From: Granulicella rosea | Lineage (GTDB): Bacteria; Acidobacteriota; Terriglobia; Terriglobales; Acidobacteriaceae | Assembly: GCF_900188085.1 (NCBI RefSeq) | Contig: NZ_FZOU01000002.1 | Location: 496,001-560,000 of the forward strand | Length of the DNA: 64,000 nt | Direction: 5' to 3' | Shown: in pieces, positions 8,322 through 17,343 of the stretch | How the letters are laid out: each line of letters opens with the position of its first letter | How positions within the stretch are numbered: the first letter of the stretch is position 1 | Program-made: the position numbers and the translations under genes | Notes under the pieces: model-generated | The model's input: the letters and a program-made list of their open reading frames with translations, nothing else | The model's database searches: none | What the model was told of the DNA's origin: nothing

Positions 8322-9746
8322 ATGACAAGCATCGAAGAGGTCGCAGCGATAGTGCCTGAAGAATTTGATCTCGTCGTACTCGGCAGCGGAGAGGGTTCCA
8401 AGTTTCTTGCCTGGACCCTCGCAAGGCAAGGTCAGCGTGTCGCGGTGGTGGAGCATCGCTGGATTGGAGGCTCCTGCCCCAATATTGCATGCCTGCCGAG
8501 CAAGAACCTTATACACAGTGCGAAGGTCGCTTCCTACTTTGCACGTGCGGAAGAATTTGGCATTGAGATTCAAGGGTACGGCATCAACATGGCTCGGGTG
8601 ACAGACCGAAAGCGATCGATGGTGAATGCCCTTGTGGACATCCATATGCGCAACTTCGAGAACAGCGGCGCAGAGCTGATTCTCGGTCACGGACGATTCG
8701 TCGGCCCGCGAACAATTCAGGTTGATCTCCAAACTGGGGGGAAGCGTCTATTGCGCGGCGCCAACGTCGTAATAGGAACAGGCACGCATGCGAGCTTGGA
8801 CATGATCCCCGGCCTCGCCGCCGTGAATCCCTTGACACACATCGAAGCCCTGGAGTTGGAGCAAGTGCCCCCACACCTTTTGATTCTAGGCGGAGGCTAC
8901 ATTGGTCTTGAGTTTGCACAGGCAATGCGCCGGCTAGGCAGTCGTGTTTCCGTTGTCGATCACAATAGAACTCTATTGCACCGCGAGGATCCCGACGTCA
9001 CATCAGCCATTGAAACTCCTTTTCGGGAAGAAGGAATCGACTTGATTCTCGATGCCGCGGTTCAGAGTGTGACAGGCACATGCGGTCAGGCCGTCAAGAT
9101 GACCTATCTCCAGGATGACATAGAGCATTCCGTCGATGGCAGCCACATTCTCGTTGCTCTGGGGCGTACACCAAATACCCGTGATATCGGCCTTGATCTC
9201 GCTGGCGTCGACGTCAACCAGCGAGGGTACATCGAGGTGGATGAACATCTAAGGACCTCGGCTGACGGCGTATGGGCAAACGGAGATGTAACCGGCGGTC
9301 CACAGTTCACGCATGTCGCCTTCGACGATTTCCGCATTTTGCGCGACAATCTTGCCGGGGGCAAACGATCGACCAAAGGAAGGCAGATTCCGTTTTCCCT
9401 TTTCACCGACCCTGAGTTGGCACGCATCGGTTTGAGCGAGACTGAAGCCAAGGCCAGGGGTATCGCTTATCGACTCTTCAAAATCCCGATGGCCGCAGAT
9501 CTCCGCACACGTACGCTGTCGGAGACACGGGGGTTCATGAAGGCGTTGGTCGGAGATGACGATCGCATTCTCGGGTTCACCGTGTTTGGAGTTAGTGGTG
9601 GAGAGATTATGTCCGCGGTTCAGATGGCGATGATCGGGAATCTTCCCTACACCGCGATACGGGACGCAGTGCTCGCTCATCCAACTCTCGTCGAGGGACT
9701 GGTTGTTCTCTTCTCCTCGACTCCGGAGATTAAGGCCGCTCCCTGA
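8322..9746 (+). CDS. RclA/MerA-like FAD-dependent pyridine nucleotide-disulfide oxidoreductase
   Basis: 474 residues, the usual length for dihydrolipoamide dehydrogenase/mercuric reductase relatives. Seen: FAD motif GSGEGS (21-26), redox-active cysteine pair C52/C57 in GGSCPNIACLPSKN, NAD(P) motif LGGGYIGLEFA, the second FAD motif GVWANGDVTGGPQFTH and the C-terminal catalytic H453-P-T...E458. The stretch around FTHVAFDDFRILRD and the lack of an N-terminal HMA domain resemble E. coli RclA (Cu(II) reductase of hypochlorite resistance) more than MerA. The cysteine loop is odd: IA replaces the usual xG between the cysteines. GGAGGACAGT directly precedes the ATG at 8322, deciding against longer starts. 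Confidence 0.88.
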   Translation: MTSIEEVAAIVPEEFDLVVLGSGEGSKFLAWTLARQGQRVAVVEHRWIGGSCPNIACLPSKNLIHSAKVASYFARAEEFGIEIQGYGINMARVTDRKRSMVNALVDIHMRNFENSGAELILGHGRFVGPRTIQVDLQTGGKRLLRGANVVIGTGTHASLDMIPGLAAVNPLTHIEALELEQVPPHLLILGGGYIGLEFAQAMRRLGSRVSVVDHNRTLLHREDPDVTSAIETPFREEGIDLILDAAVQSVTGTCGQAVKMTYLQDDIEHSVDGSHILVALGRTPNTRDIGLDLAGVDVNQRGYIEVDEHLRTSADGVWANGDVTGGPQFTHVAFDDFRILRDNLAGGKRSTKGRQIPFSLFTDPELARIGLSETEAKARGIAYRLFKIPMAADLRTRTLSETRGFMKALVGDDDRILGFTVFGVSGGEIMSAVQMAMIGNLPYTAIRDAVLAHPTLVEGLVVLFSSTPEIKAAP

Positions 9747-9816
9747 CCCCATGCGACTTCGGTCCTGAGCTTGGTAGAACAAGTCGCCTGCTCCTGCGAA
9801 AACTTCGGCTTGATTA

Positions 9817-9839
9817 CTCGCGATAAGAAACTTCGCGAG
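9817..9839. terminator. Possible weak bidirectional terminator
   Basis: A perfect 7-bp inverted repeat (CTCGCGA/TCGCGAG) with a 9-base loop lies between the convergent flavoenzyme and histidine-kinase genes. No clear T-run; the call rests mostly on position. Confidence 0.35.
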
Positions 9840-9859
9840 GCGTAAATCCCTTGTGGGCG

Positions 9860-11329
9860 CTACCCATGGACCAGTGCAAGAGAGCTGGCCTCCTCCTGCC
9901 GATGAGCTTCGTACAGCGGGAGCATGACCGTGAGTTGCGCCCCACCCTCATGACGATTCGAGGCAGTTACGCTGCCTCCGTGGACGCGGACAACTGCCTC
10001 AACGAAAGCGAGTCCAAGTCCATGTCCACGCGATGCGCGACCCTTCACTCTGCGCTCGAAGAGGTGACGATCGATCCCGGCCTCGAAGCCCGGTCCATCG
10101 TCTTGCACGGTCAGCGTAGCCATACGATCGTCCGCTCGGAGCGAAACGCAGACCATACAGGAAGCGGGAAGATGTTTCAGTTCGTTATCCAGCAAATTCG
10201 CGACGACACGGTGGAGGAGACCTGGATCGGCCAGGACTTTGATGGAGCCCGCGCTTTGAATCTTAACCCCGATTCCCTTGTCGCTCATGGATGGCTCGTA
10301 CAGATCGATCATGCTTCTCAGCAGCTCGTCGAGATCGACTTCACTCCGCGAGAGCCGCAGTGCGTCCGCCTTGGCTTCCGCCACATCCAGCGAGGTGTTG
10401 AGGAACTCGGTCAGCCGGTCGAGTTCATCGATCGCCGAGCCAATGGACTCGGCGTGATCCTCCGCGTTGCCGTTGGCCAATGCAGTCTCCAGCTTGCCAC
10501 GAACAGCTGTGAGAGGGCTTTTCAGGTCGTGCGTGAGCGAATCTGTGATGGTGTGCAGTTGATGGACGGTGACCTCGATCCTGTCGAGCATGTTATTCAG
10601 CGTGCGGGCCAGATGACCGATCTCATCTCTTCCGCTCGTGTCCGGAACCCTGCTGCTCAGGTCGGACTGGCCGATACGCGATGCTGCTTCTGTAATCTCG
10701 CTGACTCGGCCCAGCATCTTTCGCGTTGCATAAAACACGATCACGAAGCCAAGCAGGACCATGGCGCCCCAGAGGGTGAGAAATCGTACCCGAAGATTTC
10801 TTAAGACGTGAAGTTCGTCGCGCTCCGATAATCCGAGATAGATGTTGCTGCCATCCTCGATGCTGACGGAGGCAACGCGAAATGGGATGCTGGCGCCTTG
10901 GACTTGCACATCGAAGGGCACGTCACGCACCACCCGAGTCGAGCGGATGGCGGCAAGATTTGCCGCGCCATCGCCAGAGCCAACCCAAAGTTTAGCCGGC
11001 CCGCTTTCCCCTGCCTGAAGAAAGAACACGGCATCGTTCTCTTCGGCGCCGGATCGCTGACGGTTTGGAACCTCTCGACTGGCAAGCTCCGCCACCTCCC
11101 CCACGACCCGGCGATAAAGGCTGTCTTTGGGTGTTCTCGCGGCCACGTCTCCCAGAACCTCGACCTCGCCCGAGAGCCACGCATCGCTCCGCCGCTGGAT
11201 GTCGTTTGCAACGAAACGGTGTAGCATCGCGAAGACCAGCATCGTTCCAATGGCGAATGCCAGACTCGCCCAGAGGGAGATACGCCACGCCGCGCTTCGC
11301 ATCGTGGGGTTAGCTGCCTTGAAGAACAT
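9860..11329 (-). CDS. OmpR-system sensor histidine kinase
   Basis: 489 residues. Two transmembrane segments (about 17-36 and 185-207) flank a periplasmic sensor domain of about 150 residues. Then follow a HAMP linker (EITEAASRIGQSDLSSRVP), the HisKA dimerisation helix with the phosphorylated histidine in TDSLTHDLKSPL, and the HATPase domain with N-box LLDNELKHL, D-box DDGPGF and G-box GHGLGLAF. It autophosphorylates and passes phosphate to the regulator encoded just upstream (20-base overlap). GAGG about eight bases before the ATG supports the start at 11329. The signal is unknown; the pair resembles envelope or metal-stress sensors such as CusS/CusR. Confidence 0.93.
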   Translation of the reverse strand: MFFKAANPTMRSAAWRISLWASLAFAIGTMLVFAMLHRFVANDIQRRSDAWLSGEVEVLGDVAARTPKDSLYRRVVGEVAELASREVPNRQRSGAEENDAVFFLQAGESGPAKLWVGSGDGAANLAAIRSTRVVRDVPFDVQVQGASIPFRVASVSIEDGSNIYLGLSERDELHVLRNLRVRFLTLWGAMVLLGFVIVFYATRKMLGRVSEITEAASRIGQSDLSSRVPDTSGRDEIGHLARTLNNMLDRIEVTVHQLHTITDSLTHDLKSPLTAVRGKLETALANGNAEDHAESIGSAIDELDRLTEFLNTSLDVAEAKADALRLSRSEVDLDELLRSMIDLYEPSMSDKGIGVKIQSAGSIKVLADPGLLHRVVANLLDNELKHLPASCMVCVSLRADDRMATLTVQDDGPGFEAGIDRHLFERRVKGRASRGHGLGLAFVEAVVRVHGGSVTASNRHEGGAQLTVMLPLYEAHRQEEASSLALVHG

Positions 11330-11990
11330 ATCCGATACCTCGCAATGTCTTGATCAGCGGCTCGCGTCCTTCGGTGTCGATCTTGCCGCGCAGACGATAG
11401 ATGTGAACATCGACCACATTGGTGTCGGGCTGGAAGCGCATCCCCCAAACTTCAGTCACGAGCATGGAGCGGGACACGACTCTGCCAGCGTTGCGACACA
11501 GGTACTCCAGTAGAACGAACTCCTGCGGACTGAGGTTGAGAACCTCATCGCCTCGCGTCGCCCTTCGTCGAAGGACATCGAGTTCCAGATCGCGCACACG
11601 CAAACGGTTCGAATCCTCTGCCTGGGGAGCGTTCCGTCTGAGGAGATTACGCATCCTGGCGAGCAGCTCGGCGATCGCGAAAGGCTTCGTCAGATAATCG
11701 TCTCCTCCGAGTTCCAGCCCCTTCACGCGGTCGTCCACCGATCGCCTCGCCGAAAGGATGAGCACCGGACTGGTCACGCCGGATCGCCGCAGTTGAAGGA
11801 TAAGATCGATGCCGTCCTGATCCGGCAGTCCGAGATCGACGATCAAGCCCTGGTAGACGTGCTTCGCCGCAAGGAGAGCGGCGGCCTTTCCATCCTCGGC
11901 CGTATGGATCTCGTAGCCCGCGCCCATCAGCGATTGCTTCACAAAGGTTTGAATCTCGAGTTCGTCCTCGACCAGCAGGATTCGCATCAT
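11310..11990 (-). CDS. OmpR/PhoB-family response regulator
   Basis: 226 residues from the ATG at 11990, chosen because GAGG lies eight bases upstream and the receiver then begins normally (MMRILLVEDELEI). The phospho-acceptor Asp is in GLIVDLGLPDQDG; the winged-helix output domain covers LSPQEFVLLEYLCRNAGRVV...NVVDVHIYRLRGKI...IKTLRGIGYVLQ. It is the first gene of the kinase-regulator operon. The 616-base region upstream separates it from the divergent polyketide cluster, which it could regulate; no binding site was identified. Confidence 0.93.
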   Translation of the reverse strand: MMRILLVEDELEIQTFVKQSLMGAGYEIHTAEDGKAAALLAAKHVYQGLIVDLGLPDQDGIDLILQLRRSGVTSPVLILSARRSVDDRVKGLELGGDDYLTKPFAIAELLARMRNLLRRNAPQAEDSNRLRVRDLELDVLRRRATRGDEVLNLSPQEFVLLEYLCRNAGRVVSRSMLVTEVWGMRFQPDTNVVDVHIYRLRGKIDTEGREPLIKTLRGIGYVLQGS

Positions 11991-12606
11991 TCCATCCTCG
12001 CGTTGCGCTTCAAACGCCCCATCAATCCATCTTCGCCGCTCCGGGCCGGCTCCGCCCAGCAAGTGAGGTGCGACGACGAATCGTTCATCCAGCCGGACAG
12101 TTCGTCAAACTGGTTCCTGCCATCATAGAAGCAAAAGAGACGCGGGCAGACGACCCCACCCTTGCACTTCAACAACCAGCCTTGCTGGCCCGTCTATTTC
12201 CACCACATGACAAGCCCGGTGCAAGTCGATATCATCGGGGCGAAAGCAGGCTCGGAGAAGAACCGTCGCACGGGAAGTAGATCGGGAGCAGGTGGAACGA
12301 GGCCTACGGCAGGAGACTTCGAAGCCGCGCACATGGCTGACTGATGTGTAACGTAGCATGTCGACCGAGGCATTCCATCTCCCCGTATTCTCATGGCATC
12401 GTCCATGAACGAATCGTCATCATACCCCTCACGTCAAGGTGCTATCAAAGAAGTAAAGTTCTCGTCTCAACGAGTAGCTATTGATAAAAATACGGAGCCT
12501 GCTCTTTCCGGCAGTCGGCAATCTTCGGGAGCGTCGTTCTTTCACAGTTCAGCTTTTCCGCAACATAGGCGACATTTAACCCAACCCGGCTGAGGGCCCT
12601 TTGTGC
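11991..12606. other. Long intergenic region between divergent operons
   Basis: 616 bases with no frame I can support on either strand. It separates the two-component operon (-) from the polyketide synthase operon (+) and must carry both promoters. The last 200 bases are distinctly AT-richer than the rest, as expected for a promoter region, but I see no convincing -35/-10 pair, RNA gene or repeat. Confidence 0.5.
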
Positions 12607-13665
12607 ATGACTACGGCTTACCTGAACCGCATCGCCACTGCCGTACCAGAGCACGACGTGCACGACTCCTTCGTTGTCTTTGCGGAGAAGATGCTCGCCG
12701 ACCCGCGACTCCGCGCGGTCTTCCGCCGCATGGCGAACCGCGCAGACATCGGCCACCGGTATTCATTCCTCGATCCGACGGGTAACGGCCAGTTTTCTTC
12801 ACACGATGCCAACGAGTTCTATCGTCTTGGAAGTTTTCCTCCCACATCTCAGCGTATGGAGCTGTTCGAGCAGAGCGCTCCCCTGCTGATGCGGAAGGTC
12901 GTGGACAAGCTCGCCCTGAGTAACGAGGAGCGAGCTGGAATCACGCACGTGATCGTCACCTGCTGCACCGGGCTTTATGCGCCTGGGCTGGACTTTGAGA
13001 TCGTCGAGCACCTGGGACTTTCGCCGGGCGTGGAGCGCACGATGGTTGGATTCATGGGATGTTACGCCGCCATCAACGCGCTCAAGCTGGCGCGGCATAT
13101 CGTGCGCTCCGATCCGAAGGCGAGCGTCCTCATGCTGAACCTCGAGTTGTGTACCCTGCACTTCCAGGAGACGCAGGATCTGGAGCAGATACTTTCTTTT
13201 CTGGTCTTTGCCGACGGCGCCGCCGCAAGCCTGATCTCGGCGCGCGAGCAAGGCCTGGCGCTGGACAGCTTCAAGGCTGTGGTCGTGCCCGAGACACGGG
13301 GGCTGATCACCTGGAAGATTCGCGGACTGGGTTTCGACATGTTGCTCTCCGGGCAGGTGCCGGTGGCGCTGGGACGTGCGCTGCATGAGGGCGAACTGAT
13401 GGCTGAGCGCGACGGCATCGATCTCTGGGCGGTGCATCCCGGCGGACGGTCGATTCTGGATGCGGTCGAGAAGGGGCTGGAGCTGCCGCCGGATGCGCTC
13501 GCGGCGTCACGAGAGGTCTTGTCGCGCTTTGGCAATATGTCGTCGGCCACGGTGATGTTTGTGTTGGAGAAGATCATGCAGCAGGCGCGTCCCGGCCAGC
13601 GTGGCTGCGCCATGTCGTTCGGTCCGGGCCTGACGGCGGAGACGATGCGTTTTCATGTGGCCTAG
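12607..13665 (+). CDS. Type III polyketide synthase (chalcone/stilbene synthase-like)
   Basis: 352 residues with the thiolase-like fold and the complete catalytic triad: C152 (GFMGCYAAINAL), H277 (AVHPGGRSIL) and N310 (RFGNMSSATVMF). Such homodimers extend acyl-CoA starters with malonyl-CoA and cyclise the chain to alkylpyrones, alkylresorcinols or related phenols. The gene overlaps the methyltransferase gene by 11 bases. The ATG at 12607 has GAGGG ten bases upstream; a TTG six bases earlier is the alternative. The neighbours (methyltransferase, FAD oxidoreductase, oxidase) point to a modified, probably membrane-associated phenolic or pyrone product. The starter specificity cannot be read by eye. 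Confidence 0.93.
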   Translation: MTTAYLNRIATAVPEHDVHDSFVVFAEKMLADPRLRAVFRRMANRADIGHRYSFLDPTGNGQFSSHDANEFYRLGSFPPTSQRMELFEQSAPLLMRKVVDKLALSNEERAGITHVIVTCCTGLYAPGLDFEIVEHLGLSPGVERTMVGFMGCYAAINALKLARHIVRSDPKASVLMLNLELCTLHFQETQDLEQILSFLVFADGAAASLISAREQGLALDSFKAVVVPETRGLITWKIRGLGFDMLLSGQVPVALGRALHEGELMAERDGIDLWAVHPGGRSILDAVEKGLELPPDALAASREVLSRFGNMSSATVMFVLEKIMQQARPGQRGCAMSFGPGLTAETMRFHVA

Positions 13666-14368
13666 CGCGGGGATTGACTTCAGTCGACGGGTCTCTCCGC
13701 GCGAGCTGCCGGAGCTGATGGATGGAGACTGCAGCTACGAGGATTTTCGCGACTGCCTGCGGAGTCTGGAGAAGGTCAATCGATGGTTGCTGGGCTACCG
13801 TCCAACGCTGGCCTGGCTGGACAAACTGCCGCGCGGCCTGCGTGAACCGGTGCATATCGTCGATGTAGGATCTGGCGGCGGCGATCTGCTGCGGCGGATC
13901 TCACGACGGGCGCGAAGACGGCAGGTTGCCGTACGGCTCACGGGCATCGATCTGAATCCCCATGCGGCGCGCGCGGCTTCGGAGTCTACCCCCAAAGAGT
14001 GCGGGATCGCATGGGTCACCGGCGATGCCATGCTATACCGTCCCGATGAGAAGATCGATATCGTCGTCAGCTCGCTGACGGCTCATCATCTTGAAGATCC
14101 GGAGGTCGTGACCTTGTTGCAGTGGATGGAAGCGACCGCGCAGCGAGGCTGGTTTATCAACGATCTGGAGCGGGCTGAATGGAGTTATCGCATGTTCGGC
14201 TGGGTGCGGTGGCACCCCATTGTGCAGCACGACGGGCCGGTTTCGTTCCGGCGCGCCTTCCGTAAGGAGGATTGGGTGCGTCTGCTGGCGGGGGCCGGGA
14301 TATCGCAAGAGGCGGTGACGCTGGAGCGCTGGCGGCCAGGCCGTCTGTGCGTGGGGCGGTGGAAGTGA
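13655..14368 (+). CDS. SAM-dependent methyltransferase of the polyketide cluster
   Basis: 237 residues, class I methyltransferase. The SAM-binding glycine loop VDVGSGGGDLL is at about 69-79, the acidic motif II GIDLNPHAA follows, and motif SSLTAHHLED is typical of small-molecule O-methyltransferases. The start lies inside the end of the polyketide synthase gene, which implies translational coupling. By analogy with other type III synthase operons (for example bpsA-bpsB in Bacillus) it probably O-methylates the pyrone or resorcinol product; this is inference from position. Confidence 0.85.
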   Translation: MWPSAGIDFSRRVSPRELPELMDGDCSYEDFRDCLRSLEKVNRWLLGYRPTLAWLDKLPRGLREPVHIVDVGSGGGDLLRRISRRARRRQVAVRLTGIDLNPHAARAASESTPKECGIAWVTGDAMLYRPDEKIDIVVSSLTAHHLEDPEVVTLLQWMEATAQRGWFINDLERAEWSYRMFGWVRWHPIVQHDGPVSFRRAFRKEDWVRLLAGAGISQEAVTLERWRPGRLCVGRWK

Positions 14369-14474
14369 TGACCGCGGATAGGATGCGTCTCGGGAGATCG
14401 ACAGGTAAGAGGCCGGTTGCATCCGGAGCCAGCCTCGCCTACCCCAGCCCCTCGAAGCGCGGGAGAGACGACTG

Positions 14475-15116
14475 ATGCCAACCGTTCCCCTGCCGGCGGC
14501 CAGACCCGCCAACTCCCGGTTCAAGACGATACTCTGGATCTCGCTTGGGATCACGACGCTCTTCGTCTTCATCACGTCCGAGGTTCTCCTCGTCACCGAT
14601 TATCCGATGTACCATGCCTACCGCCTGCAGGTCATAGCCGACCGCGGGCTACTCATCCCGCACACGCTATGCGGCTCCTTTGCACTGCTGGCCGGTCCTC
14701 TGCAGTTCTCGTCGCGCTTCCGTCTCCGCCATCCCAAGCTCCATCGCATCCTCGGCCGGATGTATTTCGTCTCGGTCATTCTTGGCGCTCTCACCGGGAT
14801 CGCCCTCGCCGCCGGTCGCCCCGGTCTGCCCGGAACCTCGATGCAGGGCGCCGCCTGGATCATCTGTACAACCGCTGCGGTCATAGCCGCTCGTAACCGG
14901 CAGATCGCCGTGCATCGTCAGTGGATGGCGCGTTCTTACGCGGTGACGTTTACCTTCGTTTCCAGCCGCGTGCTGAATCTCGTACCTTCCTACTGGAGCC
15001 ACCTTGGCGACGTCCTGTCGGCGGTTGGGGTGATCGCCTTCACGCTGGCTTCTATCCTCCTGGTCGATCTCGGGCTGAACTGGCGCGAGTTGACCACGCG
15101 CCACAAAGAGCGTTGA
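14475..15116 (+). CDS. DUF2306 family membrane protein
   Basis: 213 residues, with four to five hydrophobic segments. Matches the DUF2306 pattern: HTLCGSFALLAGPLQFSSRFR followed by HPKLHRILGRMYFVSV and the later histidine-containing IAVHRQWMARSYAVTFTFVSSR. The conserved histidines resemble haem- or quinone-binding cytochrome-like membrane proteins, but no function is established. GGGAGAGAC precedes the ATG by a few bases. It lies 106 bases after the methyltransferase and probably shares its transcript. Confidence 0.85.
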   Translation: MPTVPLPAARPANSRFKTILWISLGITTLFVFITSEVLLVTDYPMYHAYRLQVIADRGLLIPHTLCGSFALLAGPLQFSSRFRLRHPKLHRILGRMYFVSVILGALTGIALAAGRPGLPGTSMQGAAWIICTTAAVIAARNRQIAVHRQWMARSYAVTFTFVSSRVLNLVPSYWSHLGDVLSAVGVIAFTLASILLVDLGLNWRELTTRHKER

Positions 15117-15125
15117 CAGGACAGC

Positions 15126-15917
15126 CTATTTTCCAAGACTGGTTCCCACCAGGTCCGAGCTGACGACAGGCCCGTAACCGCCGAGCTGCCCCACCATGAC
15201 CGCGATCGCGGGGTCATCGCCCTCCAGCACCCACACCGAAACATCTTTCGGCTGAAGGCCAATCAATCTCGCAATCACCCTCACGATGCCGCTCAATTCC
15301 GGATGAATGCGAAACACCGTCGCCTTGATCGCCTGCCCCTCAAGATAAACCGTCTGCTCGCTCTGCGGCGAGATCACGAGCGGAACCAACCTCCCGCCGC
15401 CAACCGGCGCCAGCATCCTCACTCGAAACGGCTTCGTATCGTGCGGTACGTTCAGCAGCACCGTCCCGACAAAGCCATTCGCCAGGTCATTCGGCAGGTC
15501 CACATGCTTGCTCTCGAGATGGATATTGCCATTCTTGTCGGTCGTGCGGCTGGTCGCCGTGCCGGTTGCGGCTTCAACCGTGAAGTCGATAGGCTTGGTG
15601 AAAAACGGCCCCTTCTGTATGTGTCGGCTACGCACCAACCGAAGCGTACCCCGCTGCGTGAACGTCGTCTCCTCATCGTCGAGCGATCCATCGACAAAAC
15701 GATAGGTCAGGCGCATCGTCACTTCGTCGCCCTGCACTACCTGCGAAAATTCACCATTGGCGATCGTCCTTCCATCCTCAGAGCGTGCCACCATCGATCG
15801 GCGCATCGGCCGTTGCACATGCCTGACGGCAATCGGTTCCGCCGGCAGTGCGATGGCCCAGACAGCCACCATCAAGCCGGCGAAGAGGAAACTGCATCGT
15901 CTCAACAAATGTCTCAC
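15126..15917 (-). CDS. Putative secreted or periplasmic protein
   Basis: About 263 residues from a GTG at 15917 that begins a signal peptide (VRHLLRRCSFLFAGLMVAVWAIALPAEP); an in-frame ATG at 15971 gives a less usual start. The mature part is beta-rich with charged strands (VVQGDEVTMRLTYRFVDGSLDDEETTF; FRVRMLAPVGGGRLVPLVI), which recalls lipoprotein-like or DUF3108-like outer-envelope domains, but I assign no family. It is convergent with the DUF2306 gene and divergent from the FAD oxidoreductase, with a duplicated 60-bp-period element in the shared upstream region. Confidence 0.75.
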   Translation of the reverse strand: MRHLLRRCSFLFAGLMVAVWAIALPAEPIAVRHVQRPMRRSMVARSEDGRTIANGEFSQVVQGDEVTMRLTYRFVDGSLDDEETTFTQRGTLRLVRSRHIQKGPFFTKPIDFTVEAATGTATSRTTDKNGNIHLESKHVDLPNDLANGFVGTVLLNVPHDTKPFRVRMLAPVGGGRLVPLVISPQSEQTVYLEGQAIKATVFRIHPELSGIVRVIARLIGLQPKDVSVWVLEGDDPAIAVMVGQLGGYGPVVSSDLVGTSLGK

Positions 15918-15982
15918 CCTGACGTTCAGCTTATGTGACGCAATCCGCTGCGAAAAGAGCAGGCTCTCCATCCGCCTGTAAG

Positions 15983-16091
15983 ATGACGATTCGTACAGAA
16001 TGAACGTTCAACCTGTTTTTTGTACGTCGATGGGAATCCAAAATGACGATTCGTACAGAATGAGCTTTCAACCTGTCTTTTGAACGTCTAT
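15983..16091. repeat. Two 49-base direct repeats, 60-base period, operator-like
   Basis: Copies at 15983-16031 and 16043-16091 match at about 44 of 49 positions. Each starts ATGACGATTCGTACAGAATG. Copy 1 contains the perfect palindrome TGAACGTTCA and the outer inverted pair CGTACA/TGTACG; both symmetries have decayed in copy 2. The spacing is close to six helical turns. They lie between the divergent secreted-protein and FAD-oxidoreductase genes, where a TetR-like repressor could bind side by side; no such regulator is in the window. Confidence 0.7.
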
Positions 16092-16130
16092 CAGGTTTAG
16101 ATAGAAGCAAAGAAGCTCGCCAGGCATGGA

Positions 16131-17300
16131 TTGAACACTCAGCGGGCCAGGAGCAATAATTTGCAAGATGAAGTTCTCATCCTTGGCGGCGGAGTGGCCG
16201 GCTGTGCCGCTTCGATCGCGCTCGCCCGCAAAGGACGCAGTGTAACGCTGATCGAGCGCGAGCCCAGCCCGCGCCACAAGGTGTGTGGAGAGTTTCTGAG
16301 CGGAGAGGCCCTGGAGGATCTGCATGCGCTTGGCATCGACGTTGCGTCGCTTGGCGCGGTTCCCCTGAACTATGTGCGACTCGCCGCAGCCAGGCGCGCC
16401 GCGGAGGCGCCGCTGCCCTTTCCCGCTGCCTCACTCACCCGCAAGGCGCTCGATACGGCGCTCATCGCCGCAGCCGTCGCGGCGGGAGTGAACGTTCTAC
16501 GCGGACGCAGCGTGCAGTCGCTCAGTCGCACGACCGGCGGTCTCTGGACGGCCAGGGTCGACGACGGCGCCGTTTACGAAGCCCCAACCGTCTTCCTCGC
16601 CACGGGCAAGCACGACCTGCGGGGCCACGCCCGCCCAAAGGATCCTCACCAATGGGTCGCATTCAAAATGTACTACCGGTTGAGCGAAGGTCAGAAGACC
16701 GACCTTGCGGACGCCTCCGAGCTGATGCTCTATTCCGGAGGGTACGGCGGTGTTCAACCGGTGGAAGGCGGCGTCGTCAACTTCTGCTGTGTCGTCGAAC
16801 GTCGGTTATTCGCGCGCGCGGGTCTTCGCTGGGAGGGTCTTCTGCGCAAGATGCAGCAGGATTGTCCTCACCTCGCGATGCGGCTCGAAGGCGCCGAACC
16901 GCTGCTTGAAAAACCGATCACCGTCACGCATATCCCTTACGGTTACATCCGCCGCATGACCGAGGATGGGCTCTACTGCATCGGCGATCAGGCAGCCGTC
17001 ATCCCGTCGTTCACCGGCGACGGTATATCCATCGCCCTGCACACTGCCCGTCAGGCCGCCGCCGCCTATCTGGCTGCGGAGCCGGCGCCGGTCTTTCAGC
17101 CAAAACTTCGCTCCGCGATGCTGCCTCAGATGCGCCTTGCCGAAGTTGCCGCGAACGGGCTGAATAACGGACTTGCGCGTGCCGTCCTGCCCTTCTGCCT
17201 CAGGGTCTGGCCGGGCGCGATGCGTGTTACGGCCAAGCTCACGCGTGTCACCCAGCCTGCGGCGACTGTCGCGCCGCAGCTCTCCGCCAACTCCATCTAG
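16131..17300 (+). CDS. FAD-dependent oxidoreductase (geranylgeranyl-reductase-like)
   Basis: 389 residues. N-terminal FAD motif GGGVAGCAASIALARKG (about 19-35), then HKVCGEFLSGEAL, a signature of the geranylgeranyl reductase/halogenase-like flavoproteins, and the C-terminal FAD motif YCIGDQAAVIPSFTGDGISIAL. It probably hydroxylates or reduces the polyketide or an isoprenoid/lipid precursor. I accept the TTG start at 16131, which leaves the normal short lead before the Rossmann fold; there is only a weak AGG upstream. It begins the second half of the polyketide-type cluster (with YceI and multicopper oxidase) and lies behind the duplicated operator-like repeat. Confidence 0.85.
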   Translation: MNTQRARSNNLQDEVLILGGGVAGCAASIALARKGRSVTLIEREPSPRHKVCGEFLSGEALEDLHALGIDVASLGAVPLNYVRLAAARRAAEAPLPFPAASLTRKALDTALIAAAVAAGVNVLRGRSVQSLSRTTGGLWTARVDDGAVYEAPTVFLATGKHDLRGHARPKDPHQWVAFKMYYRLSEGQKTDLADASELMLYSGGYGGVQPVEGGVVNFCCVVERRLFARAGLRWEGLLRKMQQDCPHLAMRLEGAEPLLEKPITVTHIPYGYIRRMTEDGLYCIGDQAAVIPSFTGDGISIALHTARQAAAAYLAAEPAPVFQPKLRSAMLPQMRLAEVAANGLNNGLARAVLPFCLRVWPGAMRVTAKLTRVTQPAATVAPQLSANSI

Positions 17301-17343
17301 CGAAGTCGCCTCCGATCCCGGCGGCCGGCTTTTCGGGGTAACT

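Noticed and set aside
8322-9746. Mercuric reductase
   Set aside because: No N-terminal HMA domain and no C-terminal cysteine pair; RclA-like features fit better and no mer genes are near.
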